Source of the DNA: Saccharina japonica
Lineage: Eukaryota; Sar; Phaeophyceae; Laminariales; Laminariaceae
DNA: 64,000 nt
Direction: 5' to 3'
NCBI GenBank assembly: GCA_008828725.1
Contig: MEHQ01000815.1
Location: 171,760 to 235,759 of the forward strand
Part shown: in pieces, positions 34,868-47,870 of the stretch
Layout of the letters: each line of letters starts with the position of its first letter
Numbering within the stretch: the stretch's first letter is position 1
The notes under the pieces: generated by a model
What the model was told of the DNA's origin: nothing
Databases searched by the model: none
What the model saw: only the letters and a program-made list of their open reading frames with translations
Position numbers and translations under genes: made by a program

Positions 34868-35978
34868 CTGAAGAGACACGACGCGAAAATAGTTCGGCAA
34901 GGGTTTAGGTCACATGAGTCTGGGACGCGATACATAGTATAGAACGCGGCGCCGTGTTGACCCCTACCTGGTTGGCGAAACCCAACATACTCGTCCGTCA
35001 TTGTATTAGGGATATGGGGGTCTATGGTCATACCTGTACGGCCGTGCCCGACATGAGCATACCCCCCCCCCACCCCCCCCCTCGGCACGTTTCACCTCCA
35101 AACACGAGTTAGCAACAGCAACGTTTACGGGCCCTTTTGAGCGCTGCATCCAAGATTTGTTTTGGGGGGGGGGACACTTGGGGATAACTGTGATGTTGGG
35201 GGGAGGGGGGGTTGGATACGTACGTGCGCGCACATACATGGGAGGTCCTCAACTCAACTGAGGACTCTCGGAAACAATGCCCTCCAAAAAACAGTTGCTT
35301 ATTTGTTCGGAAGGTCGGCAGTAATTGAACCTCCGAGCAAACTTGTTTGTTTTGTTCGGTTGTCCGGTTGTTCGGGTACTGGTACGAATGAAGGTACTAA
35401 CTGTAGATCCAGCGCAACAACCTCTTGCAGCGGGTAGATGTTCTAGATCATGATCCAGATCATGTGATCTATCTGTAGATCCTGCACAACCTCTTGCAAC
35501 GGTAGGTAAGGAACTGCAGATAGATATTCTAGATCTTGTAGACCATACTCTATATCTGAAAATAGTCTCAGCCGAGACAGGAATGGTTTGGCCAAACAGT
35601 GCTTATCATATCGCAGTACGCGTACTATTACTACTGCTACTACTGTTACTACTGCTGTAGAATAGCCGGTCGTAAGCAAGGCAGTGTTTCTTCCGCAGTG
35701 GGTCTGAGGGGGACGGTGTGCAGAGCTTCGTTTGCCCCTCGAGTCAAAACCAGCAATCAATGCTATATAGCGAGGCGAGAATAGATTCGATGGCTAAACC
35801 GTCTTCGGGATACAGCAGTATTGTAGTAGCACAGGCCAATGAAATAACTCGATTTCAATAAGCACCCCTTGGGTTGGCTAAAAGGCCTCTACTACTAGGC
35901 TCCACTCAAGCTAGTGCTGACTGAGTACAAGTAGTAGGTTATCCCCGAACCAAAATGTTTTTGTTTCACATTATTGTT
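34868..35978. other. Region upstream of the EGF exon
   Basis: Expected to hold, or lead to, the signal-peptide exon of the metalloprotease gene. I could not identify one. It contains the G-run-associated repeat, C/G runs at 35,060-35,210, and inverted TAGATC motifs near 35,440-35,480. Confidence 0.5.
34960..35078 (-). repeat. G-run-associated short repeat, short form
   Basis: Minus-strand copy bordered by a long C-run at 35,060-35,083. Hairpin GTTGGGTTTCGCCAAC. Lies just upstream of the EGF exon. Confidence 0.65.
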
Positions 35979-36453
35979 TTACCCTGAGCATACGGAAAAC
36001 ACTTCCAATACTACAGTCCTTAAAAATGATTTGCCGAGGTCGCCAAAAACAAAAAGGGTCGCATAGATAGGTAAACCCGCCAGGTACGTACTGTAGTCAC
36101 ACGCAACGCCGATATATACACCAGGCTCTGGTACCGCAGCCATCGCGCGCGTACTCGTCGCTCTTCTGCTATTCTCACCGGCTCCATCATTCTTGTCGTC
36201 ATCTTTACCACCGTCATCTTTGCTGCCATCGTCTTTTCCACCGTCGTCGCTGCTGCCATCATCGCTGCTGCCACTGTCACTGATGTCGCTGCTGTCGCTG
36301 CTGTCGCTGCTGTCGCTGCTGTCGCTGCTGTCGCTGCTGTCGCTGCTGTCGCTGCTGTCGCTGCTGTCACTGCTGTTGCTGCTGTCGCTGCTGTCGCTGT
36401 TGTCGATGTTGCTGTCATCGCTGCTGCCGCTGCTGCTGTCGCTGTCGCTGTCA

Positions 36454-36496
<43 letters not shown>

Positions 36497-37220
36497 CACT
36501 GTCACTGTCACTGTCACTGTCACTGTCACTGTCACTGTCACTGTCACTGTCACTGTCACTGTCACTGTCGCTGTCGCTGTCGCTGTCATCGCTGCTGCTG
36601 TCGCTGTCACTATCACCACCATGGCCATCGCATAGATCCTTGCAGGCATCGCCCGCAGAGTACATCTCGCAGGCGCCCGCGAACGATGTGCACATGGTAT
36701 CAACCGCCGCCGTCCCCTTCGGACCAAACACGTCAGGGTACCCCTTTTCCACGTCACACATCGCATGGAGACCATCCCCACACACGGTGTCCCACATCTT
36801 CTTGCAGTCCTCGCAGCTTTCCGAGGGGTGGCCGCCCTCGGACGACCCATTGTCGTCGGTGCTCTCGCTCTCCTTCGTGAGGGCCCGCGACTTCCCGTTG
36901 TCAACACGGTGCACGTCCTTCACATCGTGGTGATCATCGTAAATGACCTCGTATTCTTCGCTGCCGGCAGCGATGGCCACGACGTACCCGGCCTTGTTGA
37001 AGAGGAACGCCGACGGTCCGGACTCATCTGTTTCGAACGACACTCCGGACTGACCGTGACCGTGGCGAGAGATCTCGAACGCGGTATCATCGCCGCCCGT
37101 TACCGCTGCCGGCGAGCTGTTTGCGCGGCCCGCGCCCTTCGCGGAAGAAGTGCCGACCAAAAGGCCGAACAGAAGAATCGACGCGGTTAGCGCCGACGTG
37201 GCGGGTGGTGTTTTCTTCAT
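35979..37220 (-). CDS. Secreted eight-cysteine Ser/Asp-repeat protein, copy B
   Basis: Predicted protein of 413 residues. In order: a signal peptide (residues 1-27, MKKTPP start, hydrophobic core 12-24, likely cleavage after SSA); a 100-residue acidic region; an eight-cysteine domain at 136-197; an SD-dipeptide and poly-Ser tract, then DSS triplets, at ~203-345; a basic/acidic GGKDD linker; and a C-terminal stretch with two more cysteines. The frame is open another 43 codons upstream, but that extension is Pro-rich, comes from a G-run and an inserted repeat, and lacks a signal peptide, so I start at 37,220. The last ~60 residues may be intron read-through, since GT sites occur near the end of the acidic linker. 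The role is unknown. Secretion is the only well-supported statement, and a matrix or wall protein is a guess from composition. Confidence 0.68.
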
Positions 37221-37340
37221 GGGTGTCGCGGGTGGTTTTATTTTTCTGTCATACGTATGCGCGTGGGGTGTGCAACAACAAAATTTTCCGGGGCGGGGGG
37301 AGGGAGGGAGGGGGGGGGGAGCGGGGGAGGGAGGGGGGGG

Positions 37341-37557
37341 TGTACTCATGTCGTGGCAGCGGCACGTGGTCTAATTGACCATAGACCACTCGCATCCTAT
37401 CACATGCGGGACGGAGAAGCGTTGGGTTTTCACCCAACAGGCAGACATTGCTTGCACGCAAGCGCGAAGCGTCGTGAGGTATTGGGCGAGTCGCATGGAG
37501 GGTGAGCTTGCATCCTGCTCAAGCAACCCGCTCTTGAGGCGGGGAGAGCGGGGGGGG
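37341..37557 (+). repeat. G-run-associated short repeat, full-length copy
   Basis: Starts TGTACTCATG directly after a G-run and ends TTGAGGCGGGGAGAGC before another G-run. It contains the hairpin GTTGGGTTTTCACCCAAC. Copy A has an uninterrupted G-run here (~940-957), so this is an insertion into or at poly-G. Confidence 0.75.
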
Positions 37558-37865
37558 TGCAAAATGGGCGGTGAAGATAGGTGCGTGACACATTTAAGCA
37601 AAAACGTGAGCTTCAAAGAACCGTTTTTGCTCGACGTTTAATTGCATGAAACATACCAAAAATAATTGTTTTTGTTAACCAGAGATTCACACGAGTTTAA
37701 TTAAGCATTCACACGACGGATAATACAGATTTGCCACAGCAACTCACAATGAAAAACAAACCACTACTGTTGTGGTGGGGCTTTTTCTGGACGAAATTGC
37801 GACAAGCCATTTTGGTTATCACCTGTTGTACGTTTTTCTACTTTGGTTTTCTTTTATACCCCCCC

Positions 37866-37975
37866 CCTGCCTGGTTGGTGAAAACCCAATGTGCTCCGTC
37901 CCGACATTGTAGGGATGCGAGGGTCTATGGGCGTACGACTGTGACCGTGCACGACATGAGTACACCCCCCACCCC
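37866..37975 (-). repeat. G-run-associated short repeat, short form
   Basis: Minus-strand copy bounded by C-runs on both sides (TACCCCCCCCCTG and ACACCCCCCACCCCC). It ends soon after the hairpin. Confidence 0.7.
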
Positions 37976-38379
37976 CTGGTTCAACACATATATTTGGCGA
38001 CGCATGCCACGACAGAGATGCACCTGCATACAGGACACTTTCTGAGCGTGGTGGGTCACTCGAGGAGCTCTATAACACTCCACCCAAAAACTGATTTTGG
38101 ATGAAAAAAAAGGTTCTACCCGATGACCAATCCCATGGACTAGACTACAGTAGGTGTACACCGAAAAATACTGCTAACAAAAAACTAGAGTTTCGACGAG
38201 TTTTGGTCAAGGAGCGCCTTCAGTCAGAAATGTATTCAGACAAAAAAAGGTGTATACCTCTCTAAGTATCGTAGCACGAGTCTGATGATACTAAATTTAG
38301 GTTATAGTGTAGAAGACACCTTGCCTCTTATGATGGTGTAATTTGTGTTGAAAATAATTTCAGCTTGATCCCGACTAAG

Positions 38380-38689
38380 GCTCGTTCTTATCGAAATAAT
38401 GTTTTCGCGCGATTTTTAGGATTTCCATATTTTCCAATCGAGCAACTTTTTTTTCCAAAAATTCCAAATAATGTTTTCGCGCAATTTTTAGGATTTCCAT
38501 ATTTTCCAAAAATAATTTCCAAGTATTGGAATGCGAAGCCTTTTCCAAATATTTTTTCTCTCTGTTAAAATTCCAAATTTCCAAAGAAATCCTGTTTTTC
38601 TTGATTTTCCTGTTTTTTTGTATTTTTTGTTTTTTAATATTGGACATTGGAAATTTTGGAAAAACGTTGCTCGATAAGGACGACCCTAA
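38380..38689. mobile_element. AT-rich MITE-like element
   Basis: Imperfect inverted ends (GGCTCGTTCTTATCGA at the left and TCGATAAGGACGACCC at the right). The interior has a ~40-bp direct repeat around TGTTTTCGCG...ATTTTTAGGATTTCC at 38,399 and 38,472. It sits in a block absent from copy A. Confidence 0.55.
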
Positions 38690-40153
38690 AAGAGCGATGT
38701 CGTCGGGGTGTCTGGTACTACTGTATGCCTCGTACCACTATGTCCCTAAATATAAGCACGTTTCACCCATTAATTCGGTGTAAAAACCGTTCTTATATTT
38801 CGGGACAGAGTGGTATATGGGAGGACACATCCCACCAGAGGGTTTCGATCAACACGCTTTCTACCACTGCAAAACACCAACACTCCTACGCAACACAAAT
38901 ACTCTCCAGCGCAGTTTGGCCCTATTATAGAGTACACTTCGAAAGGAAGGGGGTGACGGAAACAAGGAATTGAGAACAAAAATCATAATGACGCGACTTG
39001 TTTTTTTGCGGAACGGCTCGAAATATAGTGTGACGTGCGAGACATGCTGACAACACCCTTCATGTATGAATACGGAACCACACGACGAAACCCGGTATAG
39101 CGGCATGGACGCAGAGGTGGGACGACATGCTGATTCTGGAAAGAAACATTTTGCCTTCGTTTTTGTTGAAAACAGAGGCCTAGACGGGTAGACTATTATG
39201 CAGTGTCCGTGGGTTAGTGGCACCCGAAACAAAACAGATGGATCGTCGCCCGCCCGCCCGTGATTTTGAACAAGAGAACAGACACCCGCTGATGGCGGGG
39301 GAAAGGAGCCTGGACGCGGCTCACAAAGCAAGAGTAGAAGTTGGAGGAGCATATAACGACGAAGGAAGGAACAAGGACAGAAATTCAAGCAGACAAATAT
39401 CGAGGTTATACGCAGAAAACACAGCAGAGGTGCAGAGAAAGGAACGCTTGCCGTCTTGCCTACGTATAAATGGGTTTCCTTTTTGTTTTGGTCCCCGCAT
39501 TTGTTTTTGTTTTTCCTTGGGGATTTTTTATGAGTGATCAACGTTGAAGCTCACCCATTTACACTTGCCGGACGGCAAACAAAATAGTAATGTAGTTACT
39601 TCAGGTATAAGCAGCACGCCACCGACGGCAGTGAATCACGCGGGGAATTTTATACCGTATGACATGTGTTTGTCCGGAAGGGATGGGGCTTCGAAGAAAG
39701 CACGTCCAGACGGCAGCAAGGTAGATATCGATATTATTAGTGAGAGCGATATTTTGTTTTTTACGGCGGTGTCAACTATCCAGCTATTTGGGTTTCCTTG
39801 CTGGCGGGAGGCTTCTTTGCTGCATGGTTGCATATGGCTGATATGATGCCAAATGAGTTGCATGGGTCTGGAGGGAAGGAAGGTAGGCGATACGATCACA
39901 TATATGTGATGTCCAAAATATGTATGCTGAGTGTTTGTGTTGTCCTCCACAGTGAGTGATGGTTGTGCTTGACGTATAATGCACTGGGGTAGATACTCCT
40001 TGCGCAGAAGTAGTGTCCCTTGTGAAACCATGTACTGCACACAACGTCTCAAAGCGGAAAAGATAGGATCTACAAGAAGAGATGATATGCAGCACAATAT
40101 ATATCGCGATCTGTGTATTAGACTGAGTACACCTGTGGTAAGTCATTATCATT

Positions 40154-40601
40154 TAACAGCCGATTTTCCCAATTGAGAATTGCTTTTCCGATGAGAATGA
40201 AAATCAATACTATTGGTTTTTGAATTGTAAGATATTTACCTCCCTTACAGGCTTGTTTTTCACTGTAAACTATTGTCAGTTGTGACACCCGTCGATGACA
40301 AAAAAAAAAAAACGAAATCGGCATCGGCAGTCTCAAGATATCGAGGATCCCAGAAAATCTGTATTTATGGGCGAGGGACCTCGCTCATAAATGCAAATTC
40401 CCTTCAATCCTTGATTTTTCGAACCTGTCAAGGCCGATTTCAATTTCTTTTTCGTGGATCGATACCTACCATCGAGGAACATATTTTCTAGTACATATTT
40501 TGATCGTGAGCGAAATACAACTCTTAAACATTAACAAAGCACTAAAATCGATTTTCCATCTCATCGGAAAGGCAATTCTCGAATAGGAAAATCGGCTGTT
40601 A
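40154..40601. mobile_element. 448-bp TIR element, only in copy B
   Basis: Ends TAACAGCCGATTTTCC and its complement, with extended inverted similarity (TTGCTTTTCCGATGAGA). It interrupts sequence that is continuous in copy A near 2,270. No coding frame; non-autonomous. Confidence 0.75.
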
Positions 40602-42597
40602 TTTTGTCGCTCCTTGATATGATCGCACGGAGTCATCTGATATATAGCTCGCACTACAGTACAAACCAGAGCGATCATTTTATCGTTTTTAGTGCGTTTG
40701 CTATCCTAGAATGTGCAGCATGATGATCAATAGCGTCCATCGGTGGTACGAGTTCTACCTTCCCGTCCTTCTCGGCGAAAGGGTGCTGTCCCGCGACTCC
40801 ACCCTGCAATCTACCAGAGGGCCATAGCGTAAGAATGAACGCAGGAAATATGGGGTTTGTGGATGGATGCGGGATTGAATATTTAAATAATCATGCGTGG
40901 AAGGCTTGTTTGGTGATGGGACACGTACGAGTATGTGAGTGAAAGCGAGTCTCGATGAGGCTGAACCCTAATTCAGGAGAGAGAAAAGTACACTGGGGTT
41001 ACCGTATTAGACAAGCAAAGCAATTACGGCAGAGGATAGGAGGAATCTAGCTGTGGGTATCTTAATGGCAACTACAGAACGAACGGTAGATATGTGTAAG
41101 AAACCGCCGTTCGGTTTTTATGAGGCGAAAATGGCAGCAAGTGACTTTTCTGCGTACATGTATATATTCAAGGCGCGTCCACCGGAAAAAAACAGCAAGT
41201 TTGTAGGTATATAGCCATAAACCCGCTATCGAAGCTGATCTCGACTGCACTTACGTGACGTGGGCTGATTCAATCGCGTATTTTTAAGCTTCACCCCAAA
41301 CGGAATGGCCAACACGCCGCTTACGAAACACGCATGAAAATGCAGACCATGCTGGAATGAGTATCCGAGCCGATCTTCCCCTGAACTATTGTACTTCATA
41401 TTCATGCATGACCGCAGTCGTATGACCATAGACCCTCGCATCCGTGTAATGCCGAGACGGAGCACGTCGGGTTTTCACCGACCAGGAGACGTTGCTAGCA
41501 CCAAGCGCGAAGCGGCGTGCGTTAACCGGCGAGTCGCATGAAGGGTGAGCTGCATCCTACTAAGAACGGCTGTCAGGCGGACTTGCATGTGGACGACAGC
41601 TTCAATGAGTTGATTTAATTTCGGGGGGGGGGGGGGGGGGGGGGGTGGTGTACTCATTTGTTGCTGTCCTTAGTCATTTGACCACGTATCCCTGTCGAGG
41701 CGGAGTACCGTTCCTCATACTCCTTTAGCAGAGAGAGACATCGAAACTGGTGCGTTCTTATCTATTATGACAAACAAGCCTAACCGGCTATCCAGAACAT
41801 ACGGTTGACTTTGAGGGGGGGGGGGGGGTGCTAAGAAAATTGCACCAAGAAATAGAGCTCAGCAGCGAGATATAAACACTGAATCCTATATAATAGGCTA
41901 TATGCCCAAGGTTGGTAAGCTTCTTGAGGCTGTATTGCTCATGCTAGATATGTCTTGTTGACAGACTCCTACTGCTGTGGGTGCCTTTTGGGTGTTGCAA
42001 ATATGCACTGAATGTTAGAGGTATACAAGCAGGACATACAGCAGTTCATAAACGATATTGTACCACTATGGGCGTACGAATAAGGTACGCTTGGCATTAT
42101 CATTCGCCTGTGAACGACCCTTACCTTCCCGCCATACAGGAATACTACTATGTCCCTAAATATAATAACCGTTTGTGTTACATTTTAACATGAAAACGGT
42201 TCTTATAATACAGGACAGACTGGTAGTATCAGAGGGGTATACGACACTATTTTGATTTTTTATTTGCCGTTGACCATATACAAGAACAAGATATCTGAGT
42301 CTACATAGACATGTATAACTGGAAGGTACAGTAGTATTATACAAGTAAAGTACGCAGCAAGCTGTGGGGCGGTAGGTAGCATGCTGCCTGTTGTGCGCTC
42401 TTTCTTTGCTGAAAAAATGTGCCAACTTTCTCGTGCGGAAAAAATGTACGCCGGTTAAGGTATCCACACGATACAACATTCCAGACGACCACCGCCGTAC
42501 GAGAGATAATTATTCACCGATCGTCCCGCGGCGGTGAACTTTTCCAGGGATCGGGGTGCTCGTTGTATGCGCGAGCTATTAATGGGAAGTACTTCCT
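40602..42597. other. Copy-B block without gene
   Basis: 40,750-42,060 is absent from copy A. It holds a G-run-associated repeat and G-runs (41,619-41,645; 41,815-41,828). 42,062-42,597 matches 2,770-3,300. No coding region supported. Confidence 0.5.
41404..41582 (+). repeat. G-run-associated short repeat
   Basis: Long form with hairpin GTCGGGTTTTCACCGAC and the downstream AAGCGCGAAGC...GCGAGTCGCATG region. A 24-bp G-run and a truncated second start (GGTGTACTCAT at ~41,645) follow. Confidence 0.7.
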
Positions 42598-42650
<53 letters not shown>

Positions 42651-42892
42651 GTACTCATGTCGTGCACGGCCGTAGTCGTATGGTCATAGACCCTCGTATC
42701 CCTACAATGCCGGGACGGAGCACGTTGGGTTTTCACCAACCAGGCAGACATTGCTTGCAACACCTCCCGGGGGGGGGGGGGTACTCATGTCGTGCACGGC
42801 CGTAGTCGTATGACCATAGACCCTCGCCTCCCTACTATGCCGGGACGGAGCACGTTGGGTTTTCACCAACCACACTTCCTGGGGGAGGGGGG
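42598..42892 (+). repeat. Two tandem G-run-associated repeats after a 52-G run
   Basis: G-run at 42,598-42,649, short copy at 42,650-42,766, G-run, then a second copy at 42,780-42,880. The flanking ACTTCCTGGGGG occurs on both sides, like a target duplication. Copy A (3,296-3,320) has only the G-run. Confidence 0.75.
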
Positions 42893-43144
42893 GTCAAGGT
42901 ACGGGGGGTGAAGCACACCCGGTGATAATATTTTTAATTGCCAAAATGTTGTCACCGGGGTGTGCTTTCTTCCGTCTTATACGGTATATTACGTATACAT
43001 GATATATATAACGTATGCGTCACAGCCCCCTATACAATGCATTAGCTCGGATCTTCCTAGGGGCGGGCTGTTCACTTCTCGCATTGCTTTGCGAGCTAGG
43101 AAGCACTTCCTGGTGGGATCAAGGCACGGGCGTAGACCCAACCC

Positions 43145-43192
43145 AACCCCTAGTCCTAACCCTAACCTGATAGCCCTAACCCTGACCCCAAA
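43145..43192. repeat. Short telomere-like tract (A counterpart 3,360-3,400)
   Basis: CCTAACCCTAACCTGATAGC and then CCTAACCCTGACCCC. The copy A version carries an N at 3,365. Another short tract, CGAACCCTAACCCTGAG, is at ~25,597. Confidence 0.6.
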
Positions 43193-43556
43193 CCGAATCC
43201 AAAACGGCCAAAACAACGGGCGAAAAACGCAGCAATAGATATACCTGCTAATCCTGCGTTTTTGTTGTATTTGCTGTACAGTAGTAATATACTGTTTGTT
43301 GTAGTAAACAACGGAAGGCTCGGAAACATCGCATTCATACCTGGTGTCAGCATCATCAACATGCCTGGCGCGGCGCGAGCCGTGCATCCACGGAGCAAAA
43401 AGAGGGTGGAGAAGGCGCGTGGAATCGCGTATATAGCCGCGTTTGTTTGTATGTACGTACGAGTAGACCAACTATAAGAACCGCGGGGCCGCCGTCTAAA
43501 GGGTATGGGTATGCGTCAGTAGGTCTGAAGACAGATATGCTGTAGATATCTTGCTG

Positions 43557-45647
43557 TGTGGAGGACAGGTTGTGGAAAAAGTTCGTAGAATGGTCGTTGC
43601 ACATATACCCATGGAAGATACACCAGAAGTGTTCGTGTCACATCTGTGAGTATCTTTCCGAGAACCAGGAGAACCCGGGTTAATAACCCGAGCCTCCTTG
43701 AAGTCGAGGCGGGCCTTGTATGCCCGCCCGAATATCACTCTCTTTTCCACGCTGCTAACCCAACGTGGAGGGCTCTCTTCTCGCCTTAAGTATAGGAAGG
43801 AAAAGTGAAGCCCTTGGTAGCGGGTCAAAGCTACCACATCACTTGGGACCTTTGGGACTCTCGACGAGAGTAGGAGTAGGAGTTCCATAGTTGTAGCTGT
43901 CACCGGTTAGTTAATAATAAACTAAGAAACACGTTGTTGTACGAAGTGTTCATACAAAAGCGGGCATGCGGGAAGATTGTGGTGAATTCACCAAAAAGAA
44001 ACCGAGCCCTATATTCATAATATGTACGCAATTATTATCTGCCGTTGTCGTGTTCAATAACAAGATATCGCCGTACGAGTATAGCAAGAAGGATTTGTTT
44101 TTATATAAATAAGTCAAGTACCGTATCGTACGTTCATTTGGCACCTGCTCCCACCCACAAGGTGCAGACATATAATCAGTCCTCTCCGCAGGAACCGCCG
44201 GAGGCCGTGAGCGCGAAGCGCGAACCGTAAATCGAGAGCTCGAAGCGCGAACCGTCCTCCCACGTATCGGTCGTGGGATCAGGGTTCTTGATGCACTTCG
44301 AGTATACAGTAAAACCTATATAAAATAATCTCTGTGTGTGTGCAATAAATTTCCACCGAGCTGGGTGCACGTTATTTTTTAGTACGTAAGTTGTGGCCTG
44401 GGAGGGTGTGGGGAGGGCATGCTGCCTATGATGCCTCTTTTTTTTGCTGAAAAGCATAATATTACGAACTTTCTCGCGCAGAAACATTGACGACCGTAGT
44501 ACCGTTCTTTGCGCATATGAAGTAAAAAATAGTACCTGGTACATACGAGTACTGCTGCTGTAGTAAACAACCATTAAAAAGGCTCGGAGAGAACATGTAG
44601 GGCTCGGAGAGACGACATATCAGCAGCACATGTTACCTGGCGCACGACCGTGCCGCGCGAGAGACGTGCATCCGCAGACGAGCAAAAGAAGGCAGAGAGT
44701 AGAGAGAGAGCGTAGAATCGTGTACGCGTAGCACAGGGAGGTAACTACTGTAAGCGTATAAAAAGGAAACTATGAACCGTGACCAGCATACGTGCATCTA
44801 CAATGATTATGTGGGTGCGTCAGTAGCTCTGGAGGCAGACGTGAAATCAGGCGCACATACAGTATTCGTACATTCGTACATACATGCTCACATGCGGAAA
44901 GATTGCAAATTCACAAGAAACCGGCTATATATGTAGCCACAGCAGTATCAACAACGTATCAACAACGTCCTATTTACCAACGGCGTACACAACAGTAGTA
45001 CTGTAGTAGCAACTATAGTCCAGAGCAAAACACTGCGTAAAGTCGCAAGCGAACACGCTGGATAAAGTAGGCGAGAGAGCACAGGGGATCCCGAGGTATA
45101 TACACGGGCAGGCTCGAAGAAAGTTTCGTCACAGTGCCGAGCCTGCTCCGACACACCTAGAGACCGAGCGGCAGGACAAGTATGTACCAGGGACTGTTGC
45201 CAGAAGCGCGGGGGGGAAAAGGAACATACGTGTATGAGCGCGATGACTCTCGGAGCGCTGCAGTTAGTTGCTGATCGCAGCAGCAGCAGTGATATTTCGC
45301 AAGCAGGAGTCGTATGGAGGCTACTACTACTGTATCGTAGAGTCCCAAGAGTCCCAAGTGATGTGGTAGCTTTGACCCGCTATCGAGGGCTGCCCTTTTC
45401 CTTCTTATATTTTAGGGCAAGGAGAGAACCCTCCACGTTGGGTTAGCAGCGTGGAGGAGAGATAGATCGAGTGAGGTTCGGGCGGGCAAACAAGGCCCGT
45501 CTCGACTTCAAGGAGGCTCGGTTATTTGCCGAATTCTCCGGTTCTCGGAAAGATACTCACTTACTGTGATAATACTTCTGGTGTATCTTTCATGGGTACA
45601 TGTGCAACGACCATTCTACGAACTTTCCCCAAAACCTGTCCTCCACA
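43557..45647. mobile_element. Long-inverted-arm (foldback-like) element, copy B
   Basis: Counterpart of 3,783-5,821 with the same arms (43,557-43,880 and ~45,318-45,647). Confidence 0.65.
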
Positions 45648-47870
45648 GTCGCGCCGAAGTATTTTTTTGACAGTGGCAAACGGTTGTCACTGGCCAGCAG
45701 ACCGGTATCCTACAACCAACGCTTTGCTTGCAAACATTGAGTTTCGATTAAATCCAGAGCTCTGTAGGTGTCTCTGTTTTTTACGGCCACGGCTCTTCGC
45801 CCTGCGATACAGTACGTTTACAGTACTGTAGTTCCACTACACTACTCGTACTCGCAATGTGCTGTGGTGTATACCACTCTGAACAGAGAAATGGAAGTGT
45901 TTTTTTTTCAAACATGACGTACGAGGGAGTACTCGTACATACCATGCATACCAGAGGTTCTCGTACAAACACGAAGTGACACAGCTTCATATGTAGGAAG
46001 TGCGGACCGTATTATTATTATCATAATAAAGCCGATTGTATATTGTGACGGACCAACATTCAATACGTACCGATTTCTTGTGGGCAGGGTGCGGAGAGCG
46101 CAACGCTCGCTGCCTCTCGGCGGGAGATAGAGATGCCGTAGGAGAAGAGACTAAGGTAGAGAGGATGGGCGCAGGTCCAAGCGATGAGTGGTTGGGCTAT
46201 GGAGAAAGGAAAGGCACAGTACGCGTACTACATACCTACGACTGCTTACTGGTTTCACAGGGACAACTCCGGTACTACTGCTGCAGCTGCTGTAGACAGG
46301 ACCTTGGTGCTCTCTGTGGGATGGTGATCTACGTCGTACAACAGCAAGAAGCACTTCGTACCTTGTACTACAAGCAGTATGGAGTTCACAACCTGTCGCC
46401 TGGGGAACGACAAGTAACAGCGCAACGAACGAGATGATTTCTAAACTCGGGAGGGTGTGTGCAAGCGCCGGCCACAGACGCGTGGGCAGAAGGCTCTGCG
46501 TACAGTGCGCAGCGCCATCAATGGGGCTTGCAGTATACCGGGACCACTCCACCCAGCAATTGCTCTATGGGCGGCCTCTCGTGGTGAGAGAAGAAAATGC
46601 TACTGCTGCAAGCCATGAAGGGAAAATCCAAAGTTCTACGTAGTAACAGGATGGAAGGGGGAGAGGAAAGACAAGAAACTCCGCAGGCACACACGCCAAA
46701 AAACAACACTTTACTTGATGATTGAGCGATCTCGCACGAACGAACCAACGCGAGAGTCCGCCTTTTACCTTGTGTCGAGACTTTACGGCGCTGGTAACGA
46801 CTACGACGCCGATTCATCAGTAGTAGTAGTAGTAGTAGCAGGCACAGCGTTGATGCATCAAACCATGGAATGATACGGGGTATTAGACCCCTACCTACCG
46901 CATGGGCCGCCTATGGACGGACTATACGTTTTGTACACACTCATACATACAGCAAGAAGCGTATAATATGCGTATGATTTGATGCAGGATGTGTCTCTCT
47001 CTGCTGCTGCTGCTGCTGCTGCTGCTACTACTACTGCTGCTGCTGCTGTTTGTATGTATAGTATCAACGCCTTGACCACTCACCAAAGCTGCTGGTTTGG
47101 TGTAAAGTCGCGCTGATGGTGGGGTGTGTTGTGAATGAGAGTGGGGGGGGGGAGGGGGAGGGCAAGAAGAAGACAGGCTCGAACGTTCTCCTGGTTCACG
47201 AAGAGTGTGAGAACAAATAATTCCTCCGCATGTAGCATCCTCCCGGCGTGGATACCACAACATGCTATACCCATAGGTGCTGGTATACCTACGAGTAGAG
47301 GTGCGAGATTGTCGCCCTGAAATACGTTTCTTTCGGGGTGCCCTATACTATTACTGTATATACATGTTTGTCGACTCAATTCACACAGGCGGAAACATTA
47401 TCATCTCACAAGAAATAATGTATCCCAAGAGGCGGATCCGTGGCCCAAGGAAGTATGCCCAAACTTTCTCCGAAAACAGGTGTCGTCATACGCGTACAAC
47501 ATGGAGTGGGTGTGGGCGATCTTACCTCAGATACAGTATAACACCTGATGAGGTATATCTTTTTCTCCCTCATGCGCTTTTGAGGGGGGCGGCGGCGATG
47601 TTGTACCAAAAAATGTGTCACAGGTATGTGTGTATGCTCTCCGTGCGCAATATATCAACAAGTGGTACAACTCTGTGGTACCACAGGTATGTACGAGTAT
47701 GTTCTGCTGCTGTAGCAGCACAGCAGTGTGTTGTTTTCTCATGTGCTAGAGAGATTGGATGATACAGGATATACTAATACATACAGTTGTTCATCATCAT
47801 GTGATCATGACACATCTCGTCGTCATCACCAATCATCAGTACAAAAAGGACGCTGTAATCCACTAATGTT

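Larger units (their letters stand above)
37558..39050. other. Copy-B-specific block without gene
   Basis: Holds a G-run-associated repeat (37,866), a dispersed-repeat copy (38,003) and an AT-rich MITE (38,380). Nothing codes convincingly. Confidence 0.5.

Noticed and set aside
36020..36933. Long Thr/Ala/Val and Leu/Ser frames on both strands at the SD gene
   Set aside because: Shadow frames of the same trinucleotide repeat.
42598..42649. 52-G run as a G-quadruplex regulatory site
   Set aside because: Length is likely unstable or partly a sequencing artefact, and no gene start is nearby.
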